A stretch of 64,000 nt of DNA from Amycolatopsis orientalis DSM 40040 = KCTC 9412. Lineage in GTDB: Bacteria > Actinomycetota > Actinomycetes > Mycobacteriales > Pseudonocardiaceae. The notes below the pieces were generated by a model that saw only the letters and a program-made list of their open reading frames with translations, ran no database searches and was not told the origin of the DNA. Both the position numbers and the translations under genes were made by a program. The stretch covers positions 1-64,000 of the forward strand of contig NZ_ASJB01000050.1 of NCBI RefSeq assembly GCF_000478275.1, given 5' to 3'. This document shows, piece after piece, positions 25,871 to 35,594 of this stretch (position 1 is the stretch's first letter; every line of letters begins with the position of its first letter).

Positions 25871-27765
25871 GCGAACCTCACCAGCAGAAGTGCCGCCAGA
25901 AGCAGGAATGTGCCGCCCAGCATGGACAGTGCGTACGAGCGGACGAAGCCGGTCTGCAGGCGGCGCAGGCGCCCGGACCCGCCGCCGAGCGCGGCGGCGA
26001 GGCCGTTGACCGCGCCGTCGACGCCGCGGTTGTCCACGTAGACCAGCGCGCGGGCGAGCCAGGTGCCCGGACGGGCGACCAGCGTCTCGTTCAGGGTGTT
26101 GCCGTAGAGGTCGTTGCGCGCGGCCTTGACCACGGCCGAGACCCGCTCGGGCCGTTCCACCGGAACGTCCTTACGACCGACGAAGAGCCACGCGGCCACC
26201 GCACCGAGAACGGAGAGCGCCACGGTGAGGATCGGGACCAGCGCGTGCGGGATGACGCTGTGGCCACCCTCTTCGAGCGGGCCGACCACCGGGGAGAGCC
26301 ATTCGGCGAACCGGTCGCCGAGGGCGAAGAACGCGCCGGCGCCGATCGAACCGACCGCCAGGATGATCATCGGCCACTTCATCACCGCGGGCGATTCGTG
26401 CGGGTGGAAGTCGCGGCCGTCGCTGCTCTTGATCTCCTTCCAGCGTTCCTTGCCGAAGAAGGTCATCACCATCAGGCGGGTCATGTAGAACGCGGTGAGC
26501 CCGGCGCCGAGCAGTGCCGCGCCGCCCATCACCCAGCCACGCCAGCCGCCCTGGCTCAGCGCCGCTTCGATGATCGCGTCCTTGGTGAAGAAGCCGGACA
26601 GCGGCGGGATGCCGATCAGCGCCAGGTAGCCGAGCGCGAAGGTCCAGAAGGTGACCGGCAGGTGCTTGCGCAGCCCGCCGTACTTCCGCATGTCGACCTC
26701 GTCGTTCATGGCGTGCATGACCGAACCGGCCCCGAGGAACAGCCCTGCCTTGAAGAAACCGTGGGCCACCAGGTGCATGATGCCGAGCGCGTAGGCGATC
26801 GGCCCGAGGCCGACGGCGAGCATCATGTAGCCGATCTGGCTGACCGTGGAGTACGCCAGGACCTTCTTGATGTCGTCGTAGGCGCAACCGATGATGCACC
26901 CGATCAAGAGCGTGACCGTACCGACGAGGGTGACGATCAGCCTGCCGTCCGCGGTGGCGTTGAAGATCTCGTGCGCGCGGGCGACCAGGTAGACGCCGGC
27001 GGTGACCATCGTCGCCGCGTGGATCAGGGCCGAGACCGGGGTCGGGCCCTCCATCGCGTCGGGAAGCCATGCCTGCAACGGGAACTGACCGGACTTACCG
27101 CAGGCGCCCAGCAGCAGCAGGATCGCGATGGCGGTGATGGCGCCGGTGGGGATCTTGTCGATCGCGCCGAAGACCTCGGCGTAGCCGGTGCTGCCGACGT
27201 ACTTGAACATCAGGAAGATCGCCAGCGCGAGCCCGACGTCACCGACGCGGTTCATCAGGAACGCCTTCTTCGCCGCGGTGGCCGCGGACGGGCGGTCCTG
27301 GTACCAGCCGATGAGCAGGTACGACGCGAGGCCGACCCCCTCCCAGCCGAGGTACAGCGTCACGAAGCTGTTGCCCAGCACCAGGATCAGCATCGAGGCG
27401 ACGAACAGGTTGAGGTACGCGAAGAACCTCGACCGGTCGCGGTCCTCGGCCATGTAGCCGATCGAGTAGAAGTGGATCAGCATGCCGACGCCGGTGATCA
27501 GCAGCACGAACGTCAGCGAAAGCGCGTCGATCCGAAGCCCGAAGTCGACCTGCAGCGCCGAAACCGGGATCCACGAGAACAGTTTGACGTCCGCGACGTT
27601 CTTCGTGTCGGCCGTGAAGAAGAGGATCAGGCCGTACACAAAGGACAGTGAGACGGTCGCACTGCCGAGGAGGTGTCCCCAGCCCCTGGCTCGCTTACCG
27701 GCCAGCAGAAGAATAAGGGCGCCGAGGGCGGGGAAAGCCACCAGCAGCCACGATGATGCGGTCAA
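25867..27765 (-). CDS. nuoL: NADH-quinone oxidoreductase subunit L
   Basis: The product has 632 residues, starting at TTG 27765 with GGAG upstream. It is the distal antiporter-like subunit, with SGQFPLQAWLPDAMEGPTPV and LIHAATMVTAGVYL as signature segments and a long C-terminal amphipathic region (~500-600) that forms the lateral helix. It translocates protons in complex I. It follows nuoK by 10 bases and overlaps nuoM by four. Confidence 0.95.
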   Translation of the reverse strand: MTASSWLLVAFPALGALILLLAGKRARGWGHLLGSATVSLSFVYGLILFFTADTKNVADVKLFSWIPVSALQVDFGLRIDALSLTFVLLITGVGMLIHFYSIGYMAEDRDRSRFFAYLNLFVASMLILVLGNSFVTLYLGWEGVGLASYLLIGWYQDRPSAATAAKKAFLMNRVGDVGLALAIFLMFKYVGSTGYAEVFGAIDKIPTGAITAIAILLLLGACGKSGQFPLQAWLPDAMEGPTPVSALIHAATMVTAGVYLVARAHEIFNATADGRLIVTLVGTVTLLIGCIIGCAYDDIKKVLAYSTVSQIGYMMLAVGLGPIAYALGIMHLVAHGFFKAGLFLGAGSVMHAMNDEVDMRKYGGLRKHLPVTFWTFALGYLALIGIPPLSGFFTKDAIIEAALSQGGWRGWVMGGAALLGAGLTAFYMTRLMVMTFFGKERWKEIKSSDGRDFHPHESPAVMKWPMIILAVGSIGAGAFFALGDRFAEWLSPVVGPLEEGGHSVIPHALVPILTVALSVLGAVAAWLFVGRKDVPVERPERVSAVVKAARNDLYGNTLNETLVARPGTWLARALVYVDNRGVDGAVNGLAAALGGGSGRLRRLQTGFVRSYALSMLGGTFLLLAALLLVRFA

Positions 27766-27775
27766 CTCGGTGCTC

Positions 27776-28075
27776 CTAGTACTTCAGCAGGTTGGTGTCG
27801 TCGACCGAAGCCGAGCGCCGGGTGCGGAAGATCGCCATGATGATCGCCAGCCCCACCACGACCTCCGCGGCGGCGACGACCATCACGAAGAACGCCATCA
27901 CCTGACCGTCGAGCGACCCGTTGATCCGGGCGAACGTGACCAGGGACAGGTTCGCCGCGTTCAGCATCAGCTCGATGCACATGAACACGACGATCGCGTT
28001 GCGGCGTACCAGCACCCCGACCGCGCCGATGGCGAACAGCAGCGCGGACAGGAGCAGGTAGTACGTCGGGGTCAT
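27776..28075 (-). CDS. nuoK: NADH-quinone oxidoreductase subunit K
   Basis: The product has 99 residues and three membrane helices. VLVRRNAIVVFMCIELMLNA carries the conserved Glu (in CIELMLNAANL) and VVAAAEVVVGLAI the second one, both needed for proton transfer in this subunit. The length is normal. It overlaps nuoJ by four bases. Confidence 0.95.
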   Translation of the reverse strand: MTPTYYLLLSALLFAIGAVGVLVRRNAIVVFMCIELMLNAANLSLVTFARINGSLDGQVMAFFVMVVAAAEVVVGLAIIMAIFRTRRSASVDDTNLLKY

Positions 28076-28917
28076 TCCTTCTCCCCTTCAGACTTGCCGA
28101 CGAGAGCGTGGGCGTCGGGGCCTTCACCGGTACCCGCGACCTGCTTGCGCTCATCTTCCAGCCGCGAAGCCGACGTCGACTCGATGATCTCCGAGAGCGA
28201 CTCCGGGGCGATCGAACCGTCCGGCAGCAGCGCCGGGGTGGCGACCGAGTTGGCGGTCGCGAAGACGCCGGGGCCGGGCAGCGGCGAAGGCCGGTCGTGC
28301 TTGCCGGTGAACCGGTCGACGACGAGTTCCTTCTGGTTCTTCTTGCCGCCCTTGGCATGGCGGTCGGTGAACGCGAGCACCATCGCGCCGAGCGCGGCGG
28401 TGATCAGCAGCGCCGAAGTCAGCTCGAACGGGAACAGGTACTTGGTGAAGATGAGCCGTCCCAGCCCGCCGGGGCCGCCGCCGTCGAGGTTCGCCGGGTC
28501 GAGCGGCATCGCCGGGGTGACGTTGGCCAGCGCGCGGGCCAGTCCCGCCGCGAGCAGCCCGCCGACGCCGATGCCGAGCAGCGTCGCCATGACCCGCTGT
28601 CCCCGCAGTACTTCGACGACCGAGTCCGAACTCTCCCGGCCGACCAGCATCAGCACGAACAGGAACAGCATCATGATCGCGCCGGTGTAGACGATGATCT
28701 GCGTGAAGCCGAGGAACGGCGCCTGCTGGATCATGTACAGCGCGCCGAGGCACAGCATGGTCAGCACCAGCCACAGCGCCGAGTGCACGGCGTTGCGGGA
28801 GAAGATCATGCCGAGGCCGCCGAGCAGCGCGAGCGGGCCGAGCACCCAGAAGGCGATGGTCTCGCCCGTGGTGATCCCGGCCGAGACGTCCGTCTGCGCG
28901 AGGAAAGCCGTGATCAC
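28072..28917 (-). CDS. nuoJ: NADH-quinone oxidoreductase subunit J, with long C-terminal tail
   Basis: The product has 281 residues from GTG 28917, which overlaps the nuoI stop by four bases (GTGA). The open frame continues upstream only as antisense-like sequence. There are five membrane helices, with FTQIIVYTGAIMMLFLFVLML as the family hallmark (the flexible pi-bulge helix). The last ~90 residues (from ~185) form a charged, probably cytoplasmic tail absent in the E. coli subunit and typical of actinobacteria. Confidence 0.93.
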   Translation of the reverse strand: MITAFLAQTDVSAGITTGETIAFWVLGPLALLGGLGMIFSRNAVHSALWLVLTMLCLGALYMIQQAPFLGFTQIIVYTGAIMMLFLFVLMLVGRESSDSVVEVLRGQRVMATLLGIGVGGLLAAGLARALANVTPAMPLDPANLDGGGPGGLGRLIFTKYLFPFELTSALLITAALGAMVLAFTDRHAKGGKKNQKELVVDRFTGKHDRPSPLPGPGVFATANSVATPALLPDGSIAPESLSEIIESTSASRLEDERKQVAGTGEGPDAHALVGKSEGEKE

Positions 28918-29462
28918 TTGACGGCCTCCGCTTCGGTGGCCCCGGTGGGCTGCTTGCGCGCGAGTTCGGGACCGTTGACGTAGTAGTCCTGCTCGTTGTC
29001 GCCCAGCCGCATCGGGTGCGGCGGCTGCTCCATCCCGGGCAGCAGCGGCGCGAGGAGGTCTTCCTTGGTGTAGATCAACCGCTGCCGGTCGTCGTCGGCC
29101 AGCTCGTAGAAGTTGATCATCGTCAGGGACCGGGTCGGACAGGCCTCGACGCACAACCCGCAGCCGATGCAGCGCAGGTAGTTGATCTGGTAGTCGGCGC
29201 CGTACCGCTCACCGGGCGAGTAACGCGCCTCTTCGGTGTTGTCGCCGCCTTCGACGAAGATCGCGTCCGCCGGGCAGGCCCACGCGCACAGCTCGCAGCC
29301 GACGCATTTCTCCAGCCCGTCCGGATGCCGGTTGAGCTGGTGCCTGCCGTGGTAGCGCGGAGCCGCGGGGGCGCCCGCCTCCGGGTACTCCTCGGTGGCG
29401 ACCTTCTTGAACATCATCCCGAAGGTGACACCGAAACCCTTGATGGGATCAAACATCCCCAT
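28914..29462 (-). CDS. nuoI: NADH-quinone oxidoreductase subunit I
   Basis: The product has 182 residues from ATG 29462, preceded by GGGAGG; it overlaps the nuoH 3' end by 14 bases. Two [4Fe-4S] ferredoxin motifs are present, CVGCELCAWACPADAI and CIGCGLCVEACPTRSL. They carry clusters N6a and N6b, which pass electrons from NuoG to NuoB. The N-terminal FDPIKGFGVTFGMMFKK is the membrane-facing amphipathic segment. A longer frame upstream is read-through within nuoH. Confidence 0.94.
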   Translation of the reverse strand: MGMFDPIKGFGVTFGMMFKKVATEEYPEAGAPAAPRYHGRHQLNRHPDGLEKCVGCELCAWACPADAIFVEGGDNTEEARYSPGERYGADYQINYLRCIGCGLCVEACPTRSLTMINFYELADDDRQRLIYTKEDLLAPLLPGMEQPPHPMRLGDNEQDYYVNGPELARKQPTGATEAEAVK

Positions 29463-30786
29463 CGCCGGCCTCCCTTCCACTGGAAACCGCCGCGGGCTTG
29501 CGTTTGGCAGCCCGGGCTTCGGCCTTCGCGAGGGCCTTCTGACGCGGGCTTTTATCCGGGACCACCAAATCAAGTGGCGGTACCGGGAACCCGCCGCCGG
29601 TCACCGGGACGTAGTCGTCGTCCGGGACCTTCTTGTCCGGCAGCAGCAGGCTCAGGATGACGACGACGAGGATGAGCGCGCCGCCGCCGATGAGGATCTG
29701 CGGGGTGGACAGCCCGCCCGAGTTCTTGATCGCGCGGACCGTGACGATCACGACGATCCAGACCAGGTTGACCGGCACCAGGACCTTCCAGCCCAGCCGC
29801 ATGAACTGGTCGTACCGCAGCCGCGGCAGTGTGCCGCGCAGCCAGATGAAGCCGAACAGCAGGATGAACAGCTTCGCGGCGAACCAGATCAGCGGGAGCC
29901 AGCCCTGGTTGAGGGCGTGGTCGGCGCCGACGAACGGGAACTTCCAGCCACCGAGGAACAACGTGGTCGCGAACGCCGAGACGATCACCATGTTGACGTA
30001 CTCGGCGAGGAAGAACATCGCGAACTTCATCGAGCTGTACTCGGTGTGGAAACCGCCGACCAGCTCGGATTCGGCCTCGGGGAGGTCGAACGGCGCGCGG
30101 TTGGTCTCACCGACCATGGAGATCAGGTAGATCACGAAACTCGGCAGCAGCAGGTAGAAGTACCAGCCGGTCTGCTGCGAGTCGACGATCGCCGACGTCG
30201 ACATCGACCCCGAGTAGAGGATGACGCCCACAATGGACAGACCCATGGCGATCTCGTAGGAGATCACCTGAGCCGCGCTTCGCAGGCCACCGAGCAGCGG
30301 ATACGGCGAGCCGGACGACCAGCCCGCCAGCACCAGGCCGTAGACGCCGATCGAGGAGCAGGCCAGGATCACCAGCACGCCGACCGGCAGGTCGACCAGC
30401 TGGAGCACGGTCCGCTCGCCGAAGATCGAGACGACCGGCCCGAACGGGATCGCGGCCAGCGCGATCAGCGCCGGCACCGCGGAGATCACCGGCGCGAGGA
30501 AGTACACCTTGCGGTCGGCGGTGTCCGGGATGATCTGTTCCTTGAACGGCAGCTTGATCGCGTCCGCGAGGGACTGCAGGTAGCCGCCGGGGCCGACGCG
30601 GTTGGGGCCGGGACGGTTCTGCATCCGGCCGACCGCCTTGCGCTCCCAGACGATCAGGAAGATCGTCAGGATCGGGCCGATCAGCAGGATGACGACCGTC
30701 TTGATCAGGATCAGCCACAACGGGTCGTCCGCCAGCAGCGCCGCCCGCTCGGCGGCGTCCGGCATCTGGCTGAGCAACGGAGTCAC
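29449..30786 (-). CDS. nuoH: NADH-quinone oxidoreductase subunit H
   Basis: The product has 445 residues from GTG 30786, with AGGTGAG upstream. There are about eight membrane helices. ERKAVGRMQNRPGPNRVGP and NRAPFDLPEAESELVGGFH are the quinone-chamber signatures. The C-terminal ~90 residues (after the last helix, LILVVVILSLLLP) are a charged extension. It is separated from nuoG by 169 bases, the only sizeable gap in the operon. Confidence 0.95.
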   Translation of the reverse strand: MTPLLSQMPDAAERAALLADDPLWLILIKTVVILLIGPILTIFLIVWERKAVGRMQNRPGPNRVGPGGYLQSLADAIKLPFKEQIIPDTADRKVYFLAPVISAVPALIALAAIPFGPVVSIFGERTVLQLVDLPVGVLVILACSSIGVYGLVLAGWSSGSPYPLLGGLRSAAQVISYEIAMGLSIVGVILYSGSMSTSAIVDSQQTGWYFYLLLPSFVIYLISMVGETNRAPFDLPEAESELVGGFHTEYSSMKFAMFFLAEYVNMVIVSAFATTLFLGGWKFPFVGADHALNQGWLPLIWFAAKLFILLFGFIWLRGTLPRLRYDQFMRLGWKVLVPVNLVWIVVIVTVRAIKNSGGLSTPQILIGGGALILVVVILSLLLPDKKVPDDDYVPVTGGGFPVPPLDLVVPDKSPRQKALAKAEARAAKRKPAAVSSGREAGDGDV

Positions 30787-30948
30787 TTCTCACCTCGGCA
30801 TTCTTCAAAGCCGCGCGACCGCGATCGCGTCGCCAGGGCGCACTCTGGCGATCCCGGCACAGCTGACGAGTCGGGGCGCCCTGCCGCCGCGATAGCGGGG
30901 CCTTCGGCCAGCGCGCGGCGTCGTGCTCGGTCACCTGGGCAGAGCAAC
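30783..30948 (-). CDS. Doubtful small ORF filling the nuoG-nuoH gap
   Basis: ATG 30948 opens a frame of about 55 codons that starts 7 bases after the nuoG stop (GGAGGC just upstream) and ends in a GTGA overlap with nuoH. The position is that of a coupled operon gene. However, its third codon positions are clearly less G/C-rich than those of its neighbours, and the Arg/Ala/Gly/Pro-rich product matches nothing known. It may be a spacer that is open by chance. Confidence 0.2.
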
Positions 30949-30955
30949 ATCGAAC

Positions 30956-33430
30956 TCACGCCTCCACCCTGGTGAGGGTGACGGCCGAACCGTGTCCAGC
31001 GCCGAGAGAGGCGCGGACGGCCGAGCCGTCGGAGTTGCCCGGGAGCCACACGACGCCGTCCGGCAGGTCCGCGATCTCGACCGGCAGCGTGATGGAACCG
31101 CGTTCGGTGGAGACCTTGACGGTCTTGCCCAGGCCTTCGGCGGTCTTCGCCGAGAGCTTGGCGACGACCTCGCGTTGCGTGCCCTTGAGGTGCGGCTCGT
31201 CGTCCTGCAGCGAACCGTTGTCGATCAGCTGGCGCCAGGTGGCGAGGAGAACCTTGCCGTCGCTCGCGATCGCGGCGGCGGAGGCTGCCACCGGCTCGAA
31301 GGTCGACGGCTCGGTCGTGCCAGGGAGCTTCGCCAGATCGGCGGCGGCAGCAGCCGGGGTCTGGGTGAACAGGTCCGCGTCCATCTCGACGGCGAGGGTG
31401 TCGAGCACCCGGCAGTCCGGCAGCGCGCCGGTGCCTTCGAGGGTGACGGCGAACTCGCGGCGGCGGCCTTCCCAGTTCAGGTAGCTGCCCGCCTTCTCGA
31501 CCGCCGGGGCGATCGGGAGGACGACGTTCGCGTGCTCGGTGACCGCGCTGTGCCGCAGTTCCAGGCTCACCACGAACGCCGCGTTGCGCAGCGCGCTCAG
31601 GGCGAGTTCCGGGTCGGGCAGGTCGTACGGATCGACCCCGCCGACGACCAGACCGACCAGGTCACCGCGGTCCAGCGACTTGAGGATGCCGGTGGTGTCC
31701 AGCCCGGCCTCGGCGGGAAGCGTGACGCCCCAAGCCTTTTCGATCTCGGCGCGAGCCGCGGCGTCGGTGACCGGACGGCCGCCGGGCAGCAGCGTCGGCG
31801 CCGCGCCCGCCGCCAGTGCACCGCGTTCACCCGCGCGACGCGGGATCCACGCGAGCCGGGCGCCGGTGCGCTCCACCAGCCGGTGCAGGGCCGAGAACAG
31901 ACCCGGGACCTCGGCGGCGCGCTCGCCGACGAGGATCACCGCTCCTTCGGCCGAAAGCGCCTGGTCGACGTCCTGCGCGTGCTGCGCGATGCCGTCGATC
32001 GCGGCGGCTTCGGCGCCCGGCGCGCAGGCCAGCAGTTCACCGAAGGTCTTGCGGACCGACGAGGTGGTCCACTGTCCCAAGTGGACGACGCGCGTGCGGT
32101 TCTTCCGAGCCGCCTTGCGCAGCCGCAGGAACACGATCGGCGCTTCGTCCTCCGGCTCGAAAGCGACGCACAGCACCGTGCGCGCCCGCTCGATCTCGCC
32201 GAAGGTGACGCCGCTTTCCGGCGTCGTCCCGACCACGTGCGTCGCGAGGAAGTCCAGTTCCTCGGCCGAGTGCGGGCGGGCGCGGAAGTCGATGTCGTTG
32301 GTGCCCAAGGCGATCCGCGCGAATTTCGAGTACGCGTACGCGTCCTCGACGGTCAAGCGGCCACCGGGCAGGACACCGACACCGCCCTTGTTCTTGCTTT
32401 CAGCCAGCCCCGCCGCGGCGATCCGCAGCGCGTCGGTCCACGACGCCTCTTCGAGTTCGTCGGTGTCCGGGTTGCGGACCAGCGGGCGGCGGATGCGGTC
32501 GTCGGCGGTCGCGTAGCGGAACGCGAAACGGCCCTTGTCGCAGATCCACTCTTCGTTGACCTCGGGGTCGTCGCCCGCGAGCTTCCGCATGACCTTGCCG
32601 CGGCGGAAGTCGGTCCGCTCGGCGCAGCCGGACGAGCAGTGCTCGCACACGCTCGGCGAGGACACCAGGTCGAACGGCCGCGAACGGAACCGGTACGCGG
32701 CCGACGTCAGCGCGCCGACCGGGCAGATCTGGATGACGTTGCCGGAGAAGTACGACTGGAACGGCTGGCCCGACGTGGTCCGGGAAGCCAGGTCCAGCAC
32801 GTCCGCGGTCTCCGCCGTGCCGATCTGCTGGTGGGCGCCGCGTTCGAGCAGCTCGATGAACGGGTCGCCGGCGATCTCGCGGGAGAACCGGGTGCAGCGC
32901 TGGCAGAGCACGCAGCGCTCGCGGTCCAGCAGCACCTGCGAGGAGATCGGCAGCGGCTTCGGGAACGTCCGCTTCGTGTCGACGAACCGGGAGTCCGCGC
33001 GGCCGTGCGCGAGCGCCTGGTTCTGCAGCGGGCATTCGCCGCCCTTGTCGCAGATCGGGCAGTCCAGCGGGTGGTTGATGAGCAGCAGCTCCATCACACC
33101 CTGCTGGGCCTTGTCCGCGACGGCAGAGGTCAGCTGGGTCTTCACGACCATGCCGTCGGCGACCGTCACGGTGCACGAGGCCTGCGGCTTCGGCATCGGG
33201 CGACCGCCCATTTCGACCTCGACCAGGCACTGGCGGCAGGCGCCCGCCGGGTCGAGCAGCGGGTGGTCGCAGAAGCGCGGGATGACCGTGCCGAGCCGTT
33301 CGGCGGTACGGATCAGCAGCTCGCCCTTGGGCGCGATGACCGTTTCACCGTCGATGACCAGCTTGACGTGGCCCTCGGGGACCGGGGTCTCTTCGACCTC
33401 GGTCCCGGGCTTGTCGGGTGCGATCGTCAT
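30956..33430 (-). CDS. nuoG: NADH-quinone oxidoreductase subunit G
   Basis: The product has 824 residues. The N-terminal iron-sulfur part has a [2Fe-2S] motif (CDHPLLDPAGACRQC), the His-ligated [4Fe-4S] motif HPLDCPICDKGGEC, the CVLCQRCTRFS motif, and the extra N7-type motif VCEHCSSGC found only in some bacteria. The remainder is a molybdopterin oxidoreductase-like domain (~280-720) that does not need the cofactor for function. It passes electrons from NuoF towards NuoI. ATG start, overlapping nuoF by four bases. Confidence 0.95.
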   Translation of the reverse strand: MTIAPDKPGTEVEETPVPEGHVKLVIDGETVIAPKGELLIRTAERLGTVIPRFCDHPLLDPAGACRQCLVEVEMGGRPMPKPQASCTVTVADGMVVKTQLTSAVADKAQQGVMELLLINHPLDCPICDKGGECPLQNQALAHGRADSRFVDTKRTFPKPLPISSQVLLDRERCVLCQRCTRFSREIAGDPFIELLERGAHQQIGTAETADVLDLASRTTSGQPFQSYFSGNVIQICPVGALTSAAYRFRSRPFDLVSSPSVCEHCSSGCAERTDFRRGKVMRKLAGDDPEVNEEWICDKGRFAFRYATADDRIRRPLVRNPDTDELEEASWTDALRIAAAGLAESKNKGGVGVLPGGRLTVEDAYAYSKFARIALGTNDIDFRARPHSAEELDFLATHVVGTTPESGVTFGEIERARTVLCVAFEPEDEAPIVFLRLRKAARKNRTRVVHLGQWTTSSVRKTFGELLACAPGAEAAAIDGIAQHAQDVDQALSAEGAVILVGERAAEVPGLFSALHRLVERTGARLAWIPRRAGERGALAAGAAPTLLPGGRPVTDAAARAEIEKAWGVTLPAEAGLDTTGILKSLDRGDLVGLVVGGVDPYDLPDPELALSALRNAAFVVSLELRHSAVTEHANVVLPIAPAVEKAGSYLNWEGRRREFAVTLEGTGALPDCRVLDTLAVEMDADLFTQTPAAAAADLAKLPGTTEPSTFEPVAASAAAIASDGKVLLATWRQLIDNGSLQDDEPHLKGTQREVVAKLSAKTAEGLGKTVKVSTERGSITLPVEIADLPDGVVWLPGNSDGSAVRASLGAGHGSAVTLTRVEA

Positions 33431-34722
33431 GCCTGCGCCCCCACCAGTTCCTGCTCCTGCTTCGGAGCCTTGTTCTTTTCACACAGCGCGAGGAATTCCT
33501 CGCGGAAGTACTTGATCCCGCTCTGGATCGGCGAAACGGCGCCGTCGCCGAGGGCGCAGAACGAGCGGCCGAGGATGTTGTCGCAGACGTCGAGCAGGGT
33601 GTCGATGTCCTCCTCGGTGCCGTTGCCCTCGACCATGCGCTCCAGGATCTGCGCCAGCCAGTAGGTGCCCTCACGGCACGGCGTGCACTTGCCGCAGGAC
33701 TCGTGCTCGTAGAACTGCGTCCACTTCATCACGGCCCACGGCACGGAAACGGTCTCGTTGAAGACCTGCACGGCCGTCGTCCCCAGCATCGACCCGGCTT
33801 CCGCCGCCCCTTCGAAGTCCAGCGGAACATCGAGGTGCTCGGCGGTGAACATCGGCGTGGAGGACCCACCCGGCGTCCAGAACTTCAGCGGGATGCCGTC
33901 CTTCATGCCGCCGGCCATGTCCAGCAGCTCGCGCAGCGTGGTGCCGAGCGGGCATTCGTACTGGCCGGGCTTCTCGACGTGGCCGGAGATCGAGTAGATC
34001 TTCGGACCGGGCGACTTCTCGCGGCCCATCTGGCGGAACCAGTCCGAACCGCCGTTGACGATGTACGGCGCGCTGGCGATGGTCTCGACGTTGTTCACCG
34101 TGGTCGGCGCGGCGTAGAGACCCGCGGCGGCCGGAAACGGCGGCTTGAGCCGCGGCTGGCCGCGGCGGCCCTCCAGCGAGTCCAGCAGCGCCGTCTCCTC
34201 GCCGCAGATGTAGGCCCCGGCGCCCGCGTGCACGGTGATGTCGAGGTCGAATCCGGAGTCGAGGATGTTCTTGCCGAGGTAACCCGCTTCGTACGCCTCG
34301 CGCACGGCCGCGTTGAGACGGCGGATGCAGTGCAGCGCCTCTCCGCGGACGTAGATGAAGCAGTGGTGCGAGCGCATCGCGTACGAGGCGATGATGCAGC
34401 CCTCGATCAGCGAGTGCGGGTCCGCCATCATCAGCGGGATGTCCTTGCAGGTACCCGGCTCGCCCTCGTCGGCGTTGATGACGAGGTAGTGCGGCTTGTC
34501 CTCGTTCGGCGGCATGAAGGACCACTTGATGCCCGCCGGGAAGCCCGCGCCGCCGCGACCCCGGAGGCCGGAGTCCTTGACCAGCTGGACGATCTGCTCG
34601 GGAGTGGCCTTGAGCGCCTTGCGGATCGCGGTGTAGCCCTCAAGGGCTTCATAGGACTGGATCGTCCAGGAGTTGGGCGAAAGCCAGCGCTTCGTGAGGA
34701 CCGGAGTGATGGGATCGGCCAT
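33427..34722 (-). CDS. nuoF: NADH-quinone oxidoreductase subunit F
   Basis: The product has 431 residues. The FMN/NADH-binding region shows GLRGRGGAGFPAGIKW and the glycine-rich AGAGAYICGEETALL. The C-terminal [4Fe-4S] motif is SCGKCTPCREGTYW. This is the NADH entry site of complex I. ATG 34722 overlaps the nuoE stop (TAATG). Confidence 0.96.
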   Translation of the reverse strand: MADPITPVLTKRWLSPNSWTIQSYEALEGYTAIRKALKATPEQIVQLVKDSGLRGRGGAGFPAGIKWSFMPPNEDKPHYLVINADEGEPGTCKDIPLMMADPHSLIEGCIIASYAMRSHHCFIYVRGEALHCIRRLNAAVREAYEAGYLGKNILDSGFDLDITVHAGAGAYICGEETALLDSLEGRRGQPRLKPPFPAAAGLYAAPTTVNNVETIASAPYIVNGGSDWFRQMGREKSPGPKIYSISGHVEKPGQYECPLGTTLRELLDMAGGMKDGIPLKFWTPGGSSTPMFTAEHLDVPLDFEGAAEAGSMLGTTAVQVFNETVSVPWAVMKWTQFYEHESCGKCTPCREGTYWLAQILERMVEGNGTEEDIDTLLDVCDNILGRSFCALGDGAVSPIQSGIKYFREEFLALCEKNKAPKQEQELVGAQA

Positions 34723-35594
34723 TACTTCTTCTCCACTTCAGGCAGTGGGACGTCCTTCATCGCGGGCGCGGTCCAGCCGCGGTCCTGCGCGACCTGAGCT
34801 CCCCGCAGGGTCTCGACGGCCTGCGAAGGACCGTCGACGTCCGTGCGGTACTGCTGCGCGTCCTCCGGGAAGAACCCGGCGAGCTGCAGTTCGGCGCCCT
34901 TGAAGTTCGTCAGCGGCGCGCCGCGCGTCGGCGCGGGCTTCTTGCCCGCCTGCAACGCGTCGACCAGCGCGACGGCCTTGTCCTCGGTCTGGTTGTCGAA
35001 GTACTCGTAGTTGACCTGGATGACCGGGGCGAGGTCACAGGCCGCGAGACATTCGGCGTGCTCCAGCGTGATCGAGCCGGGCTCGTTCGGCGTGCCCGCG
35101 GTCTCGTTGTGCCCCAACGGCTTCTCTTCGGAGCCGAGATGCGTCTGGAGCTTCTTGTAGATCGCGTCGCCGCCCATGGCCGCGCAGAGCGTATTCGTAC
35201 ACACACTGACCAAATGCTCGCCGCAGGGACGGCGCTTGTACATGGTGTAGAACGTCGCGACCGCGCTGACCTCCGCGTCGGACAGGTCCAGCTGCGAAGC
35301 GCAGAAGGCGATGCCCTCCTGGCTCACGTACCCCTGCACCGACTGCACGAGGTGCAGCATCGGCAGCAGCGCCGACCGCGACTGCGGGTACCGCGAGATC
35401 AGGTTCTGCGCCTTGGCGTAGGTGTCGGCGTCGAAGATGTCTTCGAGCTTCGCGTTCTCCAGGATCCCTTCCGCCTCGGCGGGATCCGGCGCGATCGCGA
35501 TCACGTCGACGTCACCGCCGGCGGCGATATGGGTCTGCTCGGCCAGGCTGGTGCCGGGCTCGGGCGTCGGTGTCGTTCCGGGCTGGGTGCTCAA
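34722..35594 (-). CDS. nuoE: NADH-quinone oxidoreductase subunit E
   Basis: The product has 290 residues from TTG 35594, in a 4-base TTGA overlap with the nuoD stop; the rest of the frame upstream is antisense-like. It is a thioredoxin-fold [2Fe-2S] subunit (N1a) with ligands in VSVCTNTLC and ECLAACDLAP. It has about 60 extra N-terminal and 50 C-terminal residues compared with E. coli NuoE, as usual in actinobacteria. It partners NuoF. Confidence 0.93.
   Translation of the reverse strand: MSTQPGTTPTPEPGTSLAEQTHIAAGGDVDVIAIAPDPAEAEGILENAKLEDIFDADTYAKAQNLISRYPQSRSALLPMLHLVQSVQGYVSQEGIAFCASQLDLSDAEVSAVATFYTMYKRRPCGEHLVSVCTNTLCAAMGGDAIYKKLQTHLGSEEKPLGHNETAGTPNEPGSITLEHAECLAACDLAPVIQVNYEYFDNQTEDKAVALVDALQAGKKPAPTRGAPLTNFKGAELQLAGFFPEDAQQYRTDVDGPSQAVETLRGAQVAQDRGWTAPAMKDVPLPEVEKK

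Noticed and set aside
24293..28690. Several 400-600 codon plus-strand frames opposite nuoM, nuoL, nuoK and nuoJ
   Set aside because: They are His/Asp/Arg-rich translations of the complement of hydrophobic nuo codons and carry no recognisable domain.
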